Shown here: positions 17,004 to 25,900 of the stretch, one piece after another
How positions within the stretch are numbered: the first letter of the stretch is position 1
Layout: the number at the start of each line of letters is the position of its first letter
NCBI GenBank assembly: GCA_030429565.1
Contig: JAUIFE010000038.1
Span: 1-61,442, forward strand
Reading direction: 5' to 3'
Origin: Holophagae bacterium
GTDB lineage: Bacteria > Acidobacteriota > Holophagae > Acanthopleuribacterales > Acanthopleuribacteraceae
Length of the DNA: 61,442 bases
Program-made: the position numbers and the translations under genes
Notes under the pieces: model-generated
Told to the model about the DNA's origin: nothing
Seen by the model: only the letters and a program-made list of their open reading frames with translations
Databases searched by the model: none

Positions 17004-17538
17004 TTACTTGTCGAGAATCTTACAATTAATAATGGTACCGCGGTATTGTTCCATCAACTGCTTGACGATCGGGTTGTCTTTGACCGTTGCCAGCATATTT
17101 GCTTCGCGTTCCTTTGCGGCTTTCACGCCGGGATCGTTGCCAATCGAAAAGTTGAGCGTGAATTTGCCGCGAAAGAACTTGTCGGCGGCGTCCTGGAGCA
17201 CGCGCTGGTTATTGGCCGAGCGTATCATTGGGATCAAGTTCGCGTGCGAACGATCGAAGTAAAACGTGATGTTGTCGCCGTCGCGTTTCATGAAAAAAGC
17301 GTTGCCCATTAAAGCGGCGACCGCCGGCTGTTGCTCGCGGCGAATGTACTCGAGCAACGGCGTTAACTGCTCGCGGCCTTTGGCGAGTTCCGCACTGTCG
17401 ATTTTTTTGATCGGCTTAACCGGTGCGAGCGGCGGCGGCACGAACTTGGCGGGATCTTTATCGCGCAGTCGGTGAGGGCCGGTTTTCGCGGAAGGCGGTG
17501 CTTTTTCGCCGGCTTTACGGGCTATCCGTTTTTTTTTT
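17004..17538 (-). CDS. dnaX: DnaX tau-specific C-terminal region, reached by -1 slippage
   Basis: This frame is one base behind the gamma frame and is open without a stop from the A10 run to 17004. Reading across the run at -1 gives KRIARKAGEKAPPSAKTG..., then a Pro/Ala/Lys linker (FVPPPLAPVKPIKKID), then a domain ending in NPIVKQLMEQYRGTIINCKILDK. That last part resembles the C-terminal tau domain V (delta/alpha contact; the NPxVxxxLxxF pattern). Full tau would be 558 residues. There is no ATG and no good ribosome site of its own, so it is not an independent gene. The alternative is a homopolymer sequencing error joining one long frame. Confidence 0.8.
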
Positions 17539-18679
17539 CGTTCTCGGCGAAGGCTTTTAGGTCGCTCAAGACCTTTTCGATCGGCACCAGTTTGCGTTGC
17601 TCGAGCAATTTCATAAATACCAGCTCGAAGGCGTAACGCGGGGTGGCGGCTTGACGGAACACGGTTTCGTGTTTAAGCAGCACGTCGAGCATGCGCACCA
17701 AATCAGCGACGCCTAAATCGGCGAGGGCGTCGACATGGCTTTCGCCGTGGCCGTAGCGACGTTCAAGTAGCTCGCTGGTATCGCTGCAGCTTTTGAGGAC
17801 GACCGAGTCTCGAATAAAGCCGGTGAAGGTATCGTAGACCTGCTTGAGGTCGTGACCGTAGTGAACCAGTTCGCTAATGCGGCCAAATACTTTTTCCGGT
17901 GATTGTTTGACAATCCCGGTCAGCAGGTCGATGAGTACCGCGTCTTCGACGACGCCCAAAATGGAGCGCACATCGAGGCCGGTGATTTTTTCACCCGAGG
18001 CGGCAATGACTTGGTCAAAAATCGAAAGCGCGTCGCGCATGGAGCCGCCGGACGCCTGGGCGACCAAGGTTAAGGACTCGTCGTCAATGTCCATTTCGCT
18101 GCTATCGGCGATCTCACGTAGGCGTGCTTCGATTTTAAATAGAGGGATCTGACGGAAGTCGAACTGCTGGCAACGCGAGAGGATGGTGGCCGGAATTTTG
18201 TGCAATTCAGTGGTGGCCATGATGAAAACGACGTTGGGTGGGGGCTCTTCAAGCGTTTTCAACAGCGCGTTGAAGGCGCTGGTCGAGAGCATGTGGACTT
18301 CGTCGATGATGTATATTTTGTAACGGTCACGTGCCGCGTTGTAACGCACCAGCTCGCGTAGTTCGCGAATGTTGTCGACCGAGTTGTTGGAGGCGGCGTC
18401 AATTTCGACCACGTCCAATGAGTTACCGACTTTGATTTCTTCGCACGAAGCGCATTGTAAACAAGGCGTCTCAGTTGGACCTTGTTCGCAGTTAAGTGCT
18501 TTCGCAAAAATTCGTGCTGAGGAGGTTTTCCCCGAACCACGCAGGCCGGCAAATAAATAAGCGTGGTGGACGCGATCAGACTTAATCGCATTTTTGAGGG
18601 TCTGACTAACGACCTCTTGGCCTACCAAGTCGTCGAAAGTCTGCGGTCGCCACTTGAGGGCGGTAACTTGAGACGCCAT
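17522..18679 (-). CDS. dnaX: DNA polymerase III gamma subunit (DnaX short product)
   Basis: 385 residues ending at TAG just past an A10 run. Clamp-loader AAA+ motifs: Walker A GLRGSGKTSSARIFAKAL, the zinc cysteines CLQCASCEE with an earlier NC, Walker B IYIIDEVHML, sensor 1 ATTELHKIPATILSRCQ (SRC motif) and sensor 2 GGSMRDALS. The collar domain follows. The length and stop position fit the gamma product, while the tau tail continues in the -1 frame. It is preceded by the SRP RNA gene 24 bp upstream and followed by ybaB. Confidence 0.95.
   Translation of the reverse strand: MASQVTALKWRPQTFDDLVGQEVVSQTLKNAIKSDRVHHAYLFAGLRGSGKTSSARIFAKALNCEQGPTETPCLQCASCEEIKVGNSLDVVEIDAASNNSVDNIRELRELVRYNAARDRYKIYIIDEVHMLSTSAFNALLKTLEEPPPNVVFIMATTELHKIPATILSRCQQFDFRQIPLFKIEARLREIADSSEMDIDDESLTLVAQASGGSMRDALSIFDQVIAASGEKITGLDVRSILGVVEDAVLIDLLTGIVKQSPEKVFGRISELVHYGHDLKQVYDTFTGFIRDSVVLKSCSDTSELLERRYGHGESHVDALADLGVADLVRMLDVLLKHETVFRQAATPRYAFELVFMKLLEQRKLVPIEKVLSDLKAFAENEKKNG
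17529..17538 (-). other. dnaX A10 slippage site
   Basis: Ten consecutive A on the coding (minus) strand, in the context GAAC-G-A10-C-GGATAG. The zero frame reads Glu-Lys-Lys-Asn-Gly-stop (gamma); the -1 frame continues as tau. This resembles the A9 transcriptional slippage site of Thermus thermophilus dnaX more than the A AAA AAG ribosomal site of E. coli. No strong upstream Shine-Dalgarno stimulator or adjacent stem is evident. Confidence 0.75.
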
Positions 18680-18702
18680 AAACTTGGTCCCTAAACGAAA
18701 AT

Positions 18703-18813
18703 AAGGTTGAACAATCAGACACCGGTGCCCGGGAAGTCATACTTAGTGCTGCTCCCGTCAAGGCCTGACACGGTTCGTAAACACCCGCCACCGATGCCCG
18801 ATTCTTCAACCTT
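18703..18813 (-). ncRNA. ffs: Signal recognition particle RNA (small type, 4.5S-like)
   Basis: About 111 nt. The conserved domain IV core is visible on the minus strand: GTCAGGCC, a TTGA loop region and GGGAGCAGC, plus GTGTTTACG on the 5' side. The ends pair perfectly (AAGGTTGAA at 18813-18805 with TTCAACCTT at 18711-18703), and the arms CATCGGTG/CACCGGTG extend the rod. No Alu domain is present. It lies between tRNA-Ser and dnaX, a location seen in many bacteria. Exact ends are inferred from the helix. Confidence 0.85.
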
Positions 18814-18848
18814 ATCTTTTCAAAAAAACTTGCCAATCATGAGTGATC

Positions 18849-18938
<90 letters not shown>

Positions 18939-19312
18939 GTGTCAAACCCGCCCAAGATATCATGCAGTTTTTGAAACTGCCAAGAGGAAATGTTAAAAAA
19001 GTATGTAAATTGCTGGGTATGTTGTATTTGTGTTTGGTTTTTGCCGCCAGGGGCGCTTTTGGCGGACTTCTTTAACCTTTTTCCACCGCTTTTGACGCCG
19101 CTTGCGCGTAGAGATTAGGCCCCCTTTCATCGTTGCTAAAAGGCGGTGACTTCAAGGGCTTTCGCGTTATGATGGTGCTCGATCCGTCGCAATCACTTTC
19201 GCTTGCCTCACCGTTCCGGTCCCGCTGACACATCTGGCGGCGCCTGATTCCGACGGTCGGTATCGCAGCTTGACTCATTTATATGAACCACTTGGTATAG
19301 GAGTTTCCACCC
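18939..19312. other. Intergenic region between tRNA-Ser and Yip1 gene
   Basis: About 370 bp. It contains a perfect 7-bp inverted repeat, GCAGTTT/AAACTGC, at 18964-18980 just upstream of the tRNA in its direction of transcription, which could be an operator or part of the promoter region. No gene is supported. Confidence 0.4.
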
Positions 19313-20107
19313 ATGGAACCATTTGAACCGCCTTCATCCATTCAGTACGAACCGCCGATGAACCGGCGCCAGAATCAGGGGTTACCGGAACCGCCGCTCG
19401 ACGACCCCAATCGCTCCATGGGTTTTTTGACCGCGATCATCTATACCGTCCAGCAAATCTACTTTTCTCCTCAAGAGTTCTTTCGCGGCATTCGTGACGA
19501 TCGCTCGCCGGTGCCCGCTGTCGTTTGGGCTATCGCCCTTTATTCGGTTGGGGCGATCATTCAAAACCTCTTTAACATCATCTTTGGGGCCAATGACGCT
19601 CAAATGGCGCAATTCAATCAGGTGATGCAGCAGGCTTTTGGGCAAAGCAACCTCGGTATGTCAGGTGAGGAATTCTTGAGAATGGCGCAAATTATGGGGC
19701 TGTTGTTGGTTCCAATTTTTGCCTTCTTGTTCCTCTTCTTCATGGTGATTTGCCATTTTCTCTTGGGCAAGCTGCTCGGTATTGCCGAGCGCTCCTTTGA
19801 CGTTTATTTGCGCGTGGTCAGTTACAGCTTCACCGCTTTTATCATCAATCTGGTTCCGTTTAACTTTCTGATGGCGCTTTCCGAGCTGATGGTTTTCCCG
19901 GTGCTGGCGATCTCTTGTTTTATGATGTTCCACTACGTTGTATTGGTAACGCTTGGTTTTAAGGCGGCTCACGGAGAAGACGGGACGCTTTTTCGACCGG
20001 TTTTGGTCGGTTCCGGGCCCTTCGTTTTTTGTTGCTGCGCCATTTTTGCTCTGACGATGCTGCTTGTGATGGGCATGGGTGCCGTGGCTGCCAACGCCGG
20101 AGGCTAA
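19313..20107 (+). CDS. Yip1-family integral membrane protein
   Basis: 264 residues; TAGGAG at 19298-19303 precedes the ATG. A Pro-rich cytoplasmic N-terminus (about 35 residues) leads to QQIYFSPQEFFRGIRDDRSPVPAVVWAI, the typical Yip1-domain entry. Five or so TM helices follow. The bacterial family has no firm function. The DUF2752 gene starts 3 bp after its stop, so the two are probably an operon. Confidence 0.75.
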   Translation: MEPFEPPSSIQYEPPMNRRQNQGLPEPPLDDPNRSMGFLTAIIYTVQQIYFSPQEFFRGIRDDRSPVPAVVWAIALYSVGAIIQNLFNIIFGANDAQMAQFNQVMQQAFGQSNLGMSGEEFLRMAQIMGLLLVPIFAFLFLFFMVICHFLLGKLLGIAERSFDVYLRVVSYSFTAFIINLVPFNFLMALSELMVFPVLAISCFMMFHYVVLVTLGFKAAHGEDGTLFRPVLVGSGPFVFCCCAIFALTMLLVMGMGAVAANAGG

Positions 20108-20110
20108 CCG

Positions 20111-20542
20111 ATGCCGATCTCGCGTTTCATGTGGCCGCGTTTCCACGCGCGGCCGCGACGACGCGGCGACATTGCCTATGGCTATGTTTTTTTGATGTTC
20201 GGTGTCTTGTCACTGCTGTTCATGTCGCTAACGGCGCGGATCCTGCGCTTGCCTTGTCCGCTGCGTCGTCTGACCGGCATTGCTTGCCCAACCTGCGGGT
20301 TAAACCGCATGAACGCAGCCGTGTGGCAAGGCGACTGGTGGCGTGCCTTTTGGTACAACCCAGGGTTTGTCGTAGCGGCGCTGCTGTTTGCCGTCTGGCT
20401 GCTGGTTGACGTTAGGGCGTTTCACCAAAATCGCATCTGGATGGTGCATCCGCAAAGCGGCAACCAGTTCAGGTTCTGGCTGACGGCGGGTTTTGCGATT
20501 AATTGGCTGTACCTGATTGTGTTTAATTTTTTTTACGGATGA
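20111..20542 (+). CDS. DUF2752 membrane protein
   Basis: 143 residues with three TM helices. The family hallmark is CPTCGLNRMNAAVWQGDWW followed by RAFWYNPG (CPxCGxTR...GD...NP). It starts 3 bp downstream of the Yip1 stop and ends convergent to the SLC13 gene, 16 bp away. The function of the family is unknown; the CPxCG pair could bind a metal or be redox active. Confidence 0.85.
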   Translation: MPISRFMWPRFHARPRRRGDIAYGYVFLMFGVLSLLFMSLTARILRLPCPLRRLTGIACPTCGLNRMNAAVWQGDWWRAFWYNPGFVVAALLFAVWLLVDVRAFHQNRIWMVHPQSGNQFRFWLTAGFAINWLYLIVFNFFYG

Positions 20543-20558
20543 TCGGTGTTTACCTTGC

Positions 20559-22319
20559 CTAGGGCGGCCAAATCATCGGAATTAATACCGATGCCGTTAC
20601 CCACAACAAGAGGTTTAGCGGCAGGCCGATACGGGTGAAATCGGCAAACTTGTAACCGCCTGGACCAAACACAATCGTGTTGGTTTGGTAGCCGATCGGT
20701 GTTGCGAAACTGGCCGATGCGCCAAAGGTAATCGCGACCAGCAGTGGTTTGGGATCAATCCCCATACTTTGTGCCACCACCAGCGTGATCGGCGTCAGCA
20801 ACACGGCGGTGGCGTTATTCGAGAAAAACTCGGTTAAGAGGTTTGATAGCAGGTAAAGCGCTGAAATCATGACAACCGGTCCCCAGGGCCCGATGAGTTG
20901 CGTGAGGTTTTCGGCAATCCAACCCGCCATGCCGGTTTTATCCATGGCAATCCCCAGCGGAATAGTACCGGCCAGCAGAAACAAAACCGGACCTTCGAGC
21001 GCGTGCATGGCGTCGCTGAGCCGAATGCAGCCCATCAAAAGCATCAGCAAGGCACCGGTGACGGCCATGGTGGCAATCGGGAAGAGACCCAGCGCCGAGC
21101 AGACAACCACGCCGAGCATAATGCTCAAGGCCAGCGGTGCCTGTTTAGGGAAACGCAGGCTGTGCTCGATGCCCTCAATGAGCAATACATTTTCGCTTTC
21201 CTGCAACTTGCGGAGCCCTTCCGGGTCACTTTGAATCAGCAAGACATCGCCACTGCGGATGCTCATGTTGCCCAGGCGATAAATGTGCTGGCGGCCGAGT
21301 CGGCGCAGCGCGAGCAAGTGAACGCCGTAATCGCGGAACAGGCCGATTTCGGAAAGCGAGCGATCACAAAAGGACGAGTTGGGGGTGACCACGGCTTCGG
21401 TGGTTTCCAGGTCGATGTGTTTGATGTTGACGCGATCCCCGTCCGCCACCGCATAACCGGTGAGGTTCTCGCCATCGGTGAGTTTGCTAATTGTGTTGGC
21501 GTCGGCTTCTAGCACGATGGCGTCGCGCGCGGCCAAGACCGTGTCCAGCGCTGGTGTGAAGATGACCTGCTCATCGCGCACCAACTGCAGGACCCGCACC
21601 CGTTCCTTGGGGAAAATTTCGCCAAGTTTTTTGCCGGGATACCGCGACTTGGCCATGATGACCATCTCGGTGATAAACGACGACCGTTTTTTGCTGTCGA
21701 GCAACTGGCTGAGCAAGACGCGTTCGGGCAAAAGCTTCTGTGAAAACAAAATGATATAGATGAAGCCAATCGTCCAAAAAGGAATGCCGAGCGCGGCGAA
21801 TTCGAAAAACCGAAAGCCGCTGCCGCCGCTCTGGCGAAAAAGTGTGTCGACCAAGATGTTGGTGCTGGTGCCGATTAGCGTGCAAGTACCGCCCAAAATG
21901 GCGAAGTAACTGATGGGAATCAGTAGTTTAGAAGGGGGGCAATTGAGGTGTTTGGCAATGGCGAGCATGACCGGCACCAACATAACCACAATGGGTGTGT
22001 TGTTGACGAAGGCGCTGAAAAAGGACGTGGTGATGCCGGTGACGATCAACAGGACCGTGAGGCGACCCGCCGCCAAACGCTCCAAGGTGGCCGTGATGTA
22101 ATCAACCACGCCGGTGCGCACCAAACCGCTACTGAGCACAAACATGGCCGCCACGGTAATCACCGCCTGGTTGGAAAAGCCGCTAAACGCTTCGTGGGGC
22201 TCAAGGATGCCGGTCAGTAAGAGCGCTGAAATGGTAATCAGCGCGGTGACCTCTGTACGAACCCATTGTCCGATCAACAAAACGACCGTGGCGACGGCGA
22301 TGATAGAAAGAGCAATCAT
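20559..22319 (-). CDS. SLC13/DASS-family transporter with RCK_C (TrkA-C) domains
   Basis: 586 residues. The N-terminal half has helices of the divalent anion:Na symporter type, with the SNQAVITVAAMFVLSSGL region and the SxTNT-like motifs FVNNTPIVVML and TLIGTSTNILVD. A central cytoplasmic section (about 200-370) carries two TrkA-C-like domains (RSLSEIGLFRDYGVHLLALRR). A C-terminal membrane half contains FFSNNATAVLLTPI and the GASASFATPIGYQTN motif. This layout is common for putative sulfate, citrate or dicarboxylate carriers; the substrate is not determinable. It is transcribed downstream of the terminator array at 22.5 kb. Confidence 0.85.
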   Translation of the reverse strand: MIALSIIAVATVVLLIGQWVRTEVTALITISALLLTGILEPHEAFSGFSNQAVITVAAMFVLSSGLVRTGVVDYITATLERLAAGRLTVLLIVTGITTSFFSAFVNNTPIVVMLVPVMLAIAKHLNCPPSKLLIPISYFAILGGTCTLIGTSTNILVDTLFRQSGGSGFRFFEFAALGIPFWTIGFIYIILFSQKLLPERVLLSQLLDSKKRSSFITEMVIMAKSRYPGKKLGEIFPKERVRVLQLVRDEQVIFTPALDTVLAARDAIVLEADANTISKLTDGENLTGYAVADGDRVNIKHIDLETTEAVVTPNSSFCDRSLSEIGLFRDYGVHLLALRRLGRQHIYRLGNMSIRSGDVLLIQSDPEGLRKLQESENVLLIEGIEHSLRFPKQAPLALSIMLGVVVCSALGLFPIATMAVTGALLMLLMGCIRLSDAMHALEGPVLFLLAGTIPLGIAMDKTGMAGWIAENLTQLIGPWGPVVMISALYLLSNLLTEFFSNNATAVLLTPITLVVAQSMGIDPKPLLVAITFGASASFATPIGYQTNTIVFGPGGYKFADFTRIGLPLNLLLWVTASVLIPMIWPP

Positions 22320-22490
22320 GCGTGCGAACCCGCTTTAGGTTTGATGGGTAGGGCGGTGGCTTGCCGTGACGGCAGGGACGAATCATAAAGGGGCTTTTGT
22401 GACGTGGGCAAATGCCGTGTTTCTTCCATCATAACCGATAGCACGGTGAAACTCAGCGCTTTATCCGTGCCCTCTGCGGTTCCGCTCAGG

Positions 22491-22535
22491 CAAAAAAAAC
22501 GGGGCTCAAAGCCCGAAAGCCGGGCTCTGAACCCC
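22491..22535 (-). terminator. Strong intrinsic terminator of the sortase transcript
   Basis: On the minus strand a 15-bp stem (arms 22535-22521 and 22515-22501, perfect when two G-U pairs are allowed) with a 5-nt loop is followed one base later by eight T (22499-22492). It ends the transcript coming from the sortase operon and insulates the SLC13 gene. Confidence 0.9.
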
Positions 22536-22920
22536 GGCCGAAGGTGGGGGGAGCAGAAAAGAAACGGTCAAAAAAGTGGCGGTGTGCACGCCGAAGGGGT
22601 TGTGGGTAAGTGAAAAGAGGTCCTTGGCGGGAGCCTACTGACGGCGTATCCGCCAAGGAACCGAAGGGTGGGGGAGAGACAAACAGGGCGGGAAAAAAAG
22701 GCCGGCGCCGCGAAGGAGATCGGACGCCGACCGAAGGCCGCGTGCGAGGCGAAAGGGTTGCATGGGAAGTGGAAAAAAGAGGCCCTTGGCGGGAGCCTAC
22801 TGACGGCGTGTCCGCCAAGGAACCGAAGGGTGGGGGAGAGACAAACAGGGCGGGAAAAAAAGGCCGGCGCCGCGAAGGAGATCGGACGCCGACCGAAGGC
22901 CGCGTGCGAGGCGAAATCAG
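22536..22920 (-). repeat. 162-bp tandem repeats carrying serial terminator-like hairpins
   Basis: Two near-identical copies (about 22622-22753 and 22784-22915, period 162 bp) and a degenerate third (22536-22620). On the minus strand each copy has CCTTGGCGG...CCGCCAAGG (9-bp stem) followed by a T5-6 tract, and a GC-rich GGCGCCGGCC element followed by T7. The strand asymmetry of the T runs points to a function in minus-strand transcripts, downstream of the sortase gene. Frames across it give low-complexity, repeated peptide and are not genes. Confidence 0.75.
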
Positions 22921-22935
22921 AGAACCCGTGTGCGT

Positions 22936-23556
22936 TTAGACCAGCGGCTCGTTTTGGGGGCTAAGCCAGATAAGGTAGCGTTGGGGGGCGGGTCCGGTAT
23001 AGGTGAAGGGATAACAGGTGACGAGGACGACCGCGTTGCGGTCCTGGGCCGCCATCAAGTGGTCACCCAAATTCTCTTTGTCGATGATCTCGATGTTATC
23101 GACCACATAACGCATGGCGGCGCTGTGCGTCTGCAAGTCGAGGGTGTCGCCGTGGCCGATTTGGCCGAGTTCGCGAAAGTGGGCGTCGCGATGACCAAGG
23201 ATGATTTTGAGGCCGCGTTGGCCTGGCAGGGCGCCGGCCATGGACCAGCAGGGAAAGCGGTTTAAGTTCTCTTCACTTCCGTCCAGAAGCACCAGCGTAT
23301 CGAGGCCCGACGCCGTGTGACGCAACCAAGCGACCGGATCGCCGGAGAACACCAACTGTTGATCGCGTGGGCGTTCACGCCACAGGCGTTCGGCTTGCCA
23401 TTGGCTCACGGTACGCACGGTTAAGTGGTAGACCGGCCGAACCGCGATCAGCAAGGAGGCAAAGACAAGACCAATGGGAAACCAGCGTGAAGCGAGCAGG
23501 TTACCGAGACGGTAGGTCGACGGGGCGACGGCGGCGGTGGGGTCGGTGTGTTGCAT
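22936..23556 (-). CDS. Class GN sortase
   Basis: 206 residues from the ATG at 23556 (TAGGAG 8 bases before); the frame extends 24 codons upstream but overlaps the target gene. One N-terminal TM helix (WFPIGLVFASLLIAV). Sortase catalytic residues are H122 (GHRDAHF), C181 (LVTCYPF) and R193 (PQRYLIW). Size and order match the class GN (marine proteobacterial) sortase that works on a single dedicated VIT/VWA substrate. That substrate gene is directly upstream, 11 bp away, so this is a one-enzyme, one-target pair in the inner membrane/periplasm. Confidence 0.9.
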   Translation of the reverse strand: MQHTDPTAAVAPSTYRLGNLLASRWFPIGLVFASLLIAVRPVYHLTVRTVSQWQAERLWRERPRDQQLVFSGDPVAWLRHTASGLDTLVLLDGSEENLNRFPCWSMAGALPGQRGLKIILGHRDAHFRELGQIGHGDTLDLQTHSAAMRYVVDNIEIIDKENLGDHLMAAQDRNAVVLVTCYPFTYTGPAPQRYLIWLSPQNEPLV

Positions 23557-23567
23557 CTTGGTAACTC

Positions 23568-25658
23568 CTAGCGGTTGAACACGTGCTGCAATACGCTGAC
23601 GGGTACGGCGATGGCGATCAGGAGGCAAGCCAAAAGCAGCATGTTGAAATCATTGGTTGCGGTGGCGGGCAGGGCGTTGGCGCGGCGCATGACGGGGACC
23701 CGCACGCTGACCAGGCTGCCGTCTGCTTGCTTTTCCAGGCGCTCCTCGACGGCGACGCGTGATGTGAATTGGGTGACCAATTGGTACTGCAGCCCAATGG
23801 CCACGATTTGCTCGCGAATGGCGGGGCGCGTGTCGTAATCAGCGGTGACGTAGGCGGCGGTTAAGTCCTTGACCTGGGCCGCCCCGATTAACTTTTCCAA
23901 GCCAGGCAAACGGCTGCTGCGGCCTTGCTGCACCGCGTAGTCGTATTGCACCCAGCGGCCGTTGAGGTAACCGCCGACGGCAATGTGACCGTTTAGGGCT
24001 TGGTGATGCGTGAACAGCAGCCGCAGCGGGCGTCCCAAAAACAAATCGGGAATTTTACCGGGATAAATGGTGTCGAGTTCGATGGGGTTGCCCGCAAGAT
24101 CGGTCATGTCGATGGTGACATCGGTTAGGACGGGTGTGTTGACGGTTTCCATGAAGCCGGCGACGACTTGCCCAATATCTTCGTTGGCGCGTAAAAAGTT
24201 GGCGACGCCCTGGCCTTGTTCGCTAATGCGGTTGAGGAGGTGTTCGTTGGGTGCCGAACCGATGCCGAATGAAAACAGGCGGGCGTTGCCCAGTCGTTGG
24301 TGAACCAAGGCGAGGAGGTTGGTTTCGTTACCGACATCGCCGTCGGTCAGCACGACCACCATTTTGACGCGTTCGGGTGATTCCGGCAGGTCGAGCACAT
24401 GGCTGAGTGCGATTTGCAGTTCGGTTCCGCCGCCGGAAGCGAGGCCGTCGATATAGGTATTGGCGCCGTCGAGGCCCGCCCCGTCGGCGTTGTCATAGGT
24501 GTTGGTATAGCTGGAGTAGTCACTGGAAAAACGCACGATGTTAAAGCGATCACGGGGATTGAGCATTGCCAAGCAGGCTTTCAAGCCCTGTTTGGCTTGG
24601 GCCAAGGGTTGGCCGTCCATTGAGCCGCTGGTATCGATCAAAAACACCAAATCTTTGGGGGTCCGTTCCTCACCGAGCACGTCCTCGAGCGGAGGGTAAA
24701 CGGTCAGCATGCCGTGAACGCCGTCGTGCCCTTGTGATTGGACCAAGCTGAGCTGTGGCTCTTCGTCGATAAAGGGCTCGATCTGTAACACGAAGTCACG
24801 GTTGGGTAAGTTGTCCACCGGTGAGAGTTCAATGGCAAAGCGGCGGTCGCCGTACTGATCGACAAAAATGTCGTGGCTGGGCGAGAGGATGTCGGCGGCG
24901 GGAATCCCTTCGATGGTGGCGGTCAGCGTGACGAAATGTTGGTTGGCGTTTTCGGCAACCAGCGGCGGGTGAACCAGGGGCGCCTCGGCGGTGTTGTCCA
25001 TGGGATGCAGGGTGTAGTGCGACTCGCCCGCGTCATTTTCGAGGCTGTGCTGCATGTGGTAACGGCGTCCGAAAACGGTGGGAAACACCAGTTCATAACG
25101 ATTATCGGTGCGTGCCAGCGGCGCGAGGTAACTAAAGGTAATCGTCACCTCTTCGCCCGGCTGGATGTTGGCCACGCGGGTTTCGAACAGATTTTGAACT
25201 TTTTGTTCCAGGAGCGATGTTCGGCGGCCGCTGCTTTTGGCGGCCTCATAGGTTTTTTGGGCGGCGACCTTCTCTTGCACTTCTCCGCGAATAATTCGTT
25301 TGCCGACTCTCATCATCATATCGGTGACCGTCGCGTTGTCGGGCAAGGGAAACCGGTACAGGGCTTCGAGGTTGGCGGCGCGGTCGTTGAAGAAGGTTTG
25401 ACTGACACGGCTGTGAACGGTGTCGCCGGTAATTTCCAAGTGAACTTTGGTTTGTTTGAGTGGTAATTGCAGGTTGTGGTGTTGGTCGTTTTGATAAGTA
25501 AAAGTGCCGGCGGAACCATGTTGGGTATAACCGCTTGCGGCGGGGGCGGGTGTCAGCAGACACCACATAGCGAGAAAAATAAAAGCAGTTTTGGCCAGGG
25601 CGATCCGGTGTTGTTGAACAAAAGCAAGCAACGGGGCAGTGGGGGGTTTCATAAACAT
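23568..25658 (-). CDS. Dedicated sortase target, VIT + VWA domain protein
   Basis: 696 residues; GAGGT lies upstream of the ATG. The signal peptide is about residues 20-42 (TAFIFLAMWCLLTPAPAASG). A VIT domain follows (about 50-180, with FFNDRAANLEALYRFPLPDNA), then a VWA domain with the MIDAS motif DTSGSMDGQPL and LTDGDVGNETNL. The C-terminal sorting signal is LPATAT (663-668), a hydrophobic helix and a short tail ending NR. Such inter-alpha-trypsin-inhibitor-like proteins are the known substrates of class GN sortases. It would be attached to an unknown acceptor after cleavage at LPAT. It is divergent from the CreB-like regulator. Confidence 0.92.
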   Translation of the reverse strand: MFMKPPTAPLLAFVQQHRIALAKTAFIFLAMWCLLTPAPAASGYTQHGSAGTFTYQNDQHHNLQLPLKQTKVHLEITGDTVHSRVSQTFFNDRAANLEALYRFPLPDNATVTDMMMRVGKRIIRGEVQEKVAAQKTYEAAKSSGRRTSLLEQKVQNLFETRVANIQPGEEVTITFSYLAPLARTDNRYELVFPTVFGRRYHMQHSLENDAGESHYTLHPMDNTAEAPLVHPPLVAENANQHFVTLTATIEGIPAADILSPSHDIFVDQYGDRRFAIELSPVDNLPNRDFVLQIEPFIDEEPQLSLVQSQGHDGVHGMLTVYPPLEDVLGEERTPKDLVFLIDTSGSMDGQPLAQAKQGLKACLAMLNPRDRFNIVRFSSDYSSYTNTYDNADGAGLDGANTYIDGLASGGGTELQIALSHVLDLPESPERVKMVVVLTDGDVGNETNLLALVHQRLGNARLFSFGIGSAPNEHLLNRISEQGQGVANFLRANEDIGQVVAGFMETVNTPVLTDVTIDMTDLAGNPIELDTIYPGKIPDLFLGRPLRLLFTHHQALNGHIAVGGYLNGRWVQYDYAVQQGRSSRLPGLEKLIGAAQVKDLTAAYVTADYDTRPAIREQIVAIGLQYQLVTQFTSRVAVEERLEKQADGSLVSVRVPVMRRANALPATATNDFNMLLLACLLIAIAVPVSVLQHVFNR

Positions 25659-25763
25659 ATTCAGACCTCTTCGCAGCGTGGTGGTTTCCGTTTCTGTGCT
25701 GACCCATAAGTTAAAAGAGGTGCTTGAAATGGAATCGAACCCTAAAAGAAATGGTGATGAAAT

Positions 25764-25810
25764 CGATGTGAAGCCGGCGTCGACGCCTTTTTCAAAATCC
25801 GTTCACATCG
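25764..25810. promoter_or_regulatory. Inverted repeat in the divergent sortase/CreB-like promoter region
   Basis: Perfect 9-bp arms CGATGTGAA (25764-25772) and TTCACATCG (25802-25810), centre spacing about 38 bp, inside the 240-bp divergent region. The right arm contains TTCAC, the half-site of the E. coli CreB-binding tag (TTCAC-N6-TTCAC), with TTCTT six bases further on. It is a candidate operator, or simply a hairpin. Confidence 0.4.
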
Positions 25811-25900
25811 CTTTCTTTTTTGCGGCGAAGCGGTAAGAATTGGCAACAATAGAGAAAGGCGGTGCGGCCGCCGCCCGGACCAAAGATGGAGAAGCACCCC

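Noticed and set aside
17004..17441. Independent small gene after dnaX
   Set aside because: No proper start or ribosome site; it continues dnaX in the -1 frame and its end resembles the tau C-terminal domain.
22486..22939. Overlapping open frames on both strands in the 162-bp repeats, giving repeated peptides
   Set aside because: They exist only because the DNA repeats; the region is full of hairpins and T runs and has terminator character.
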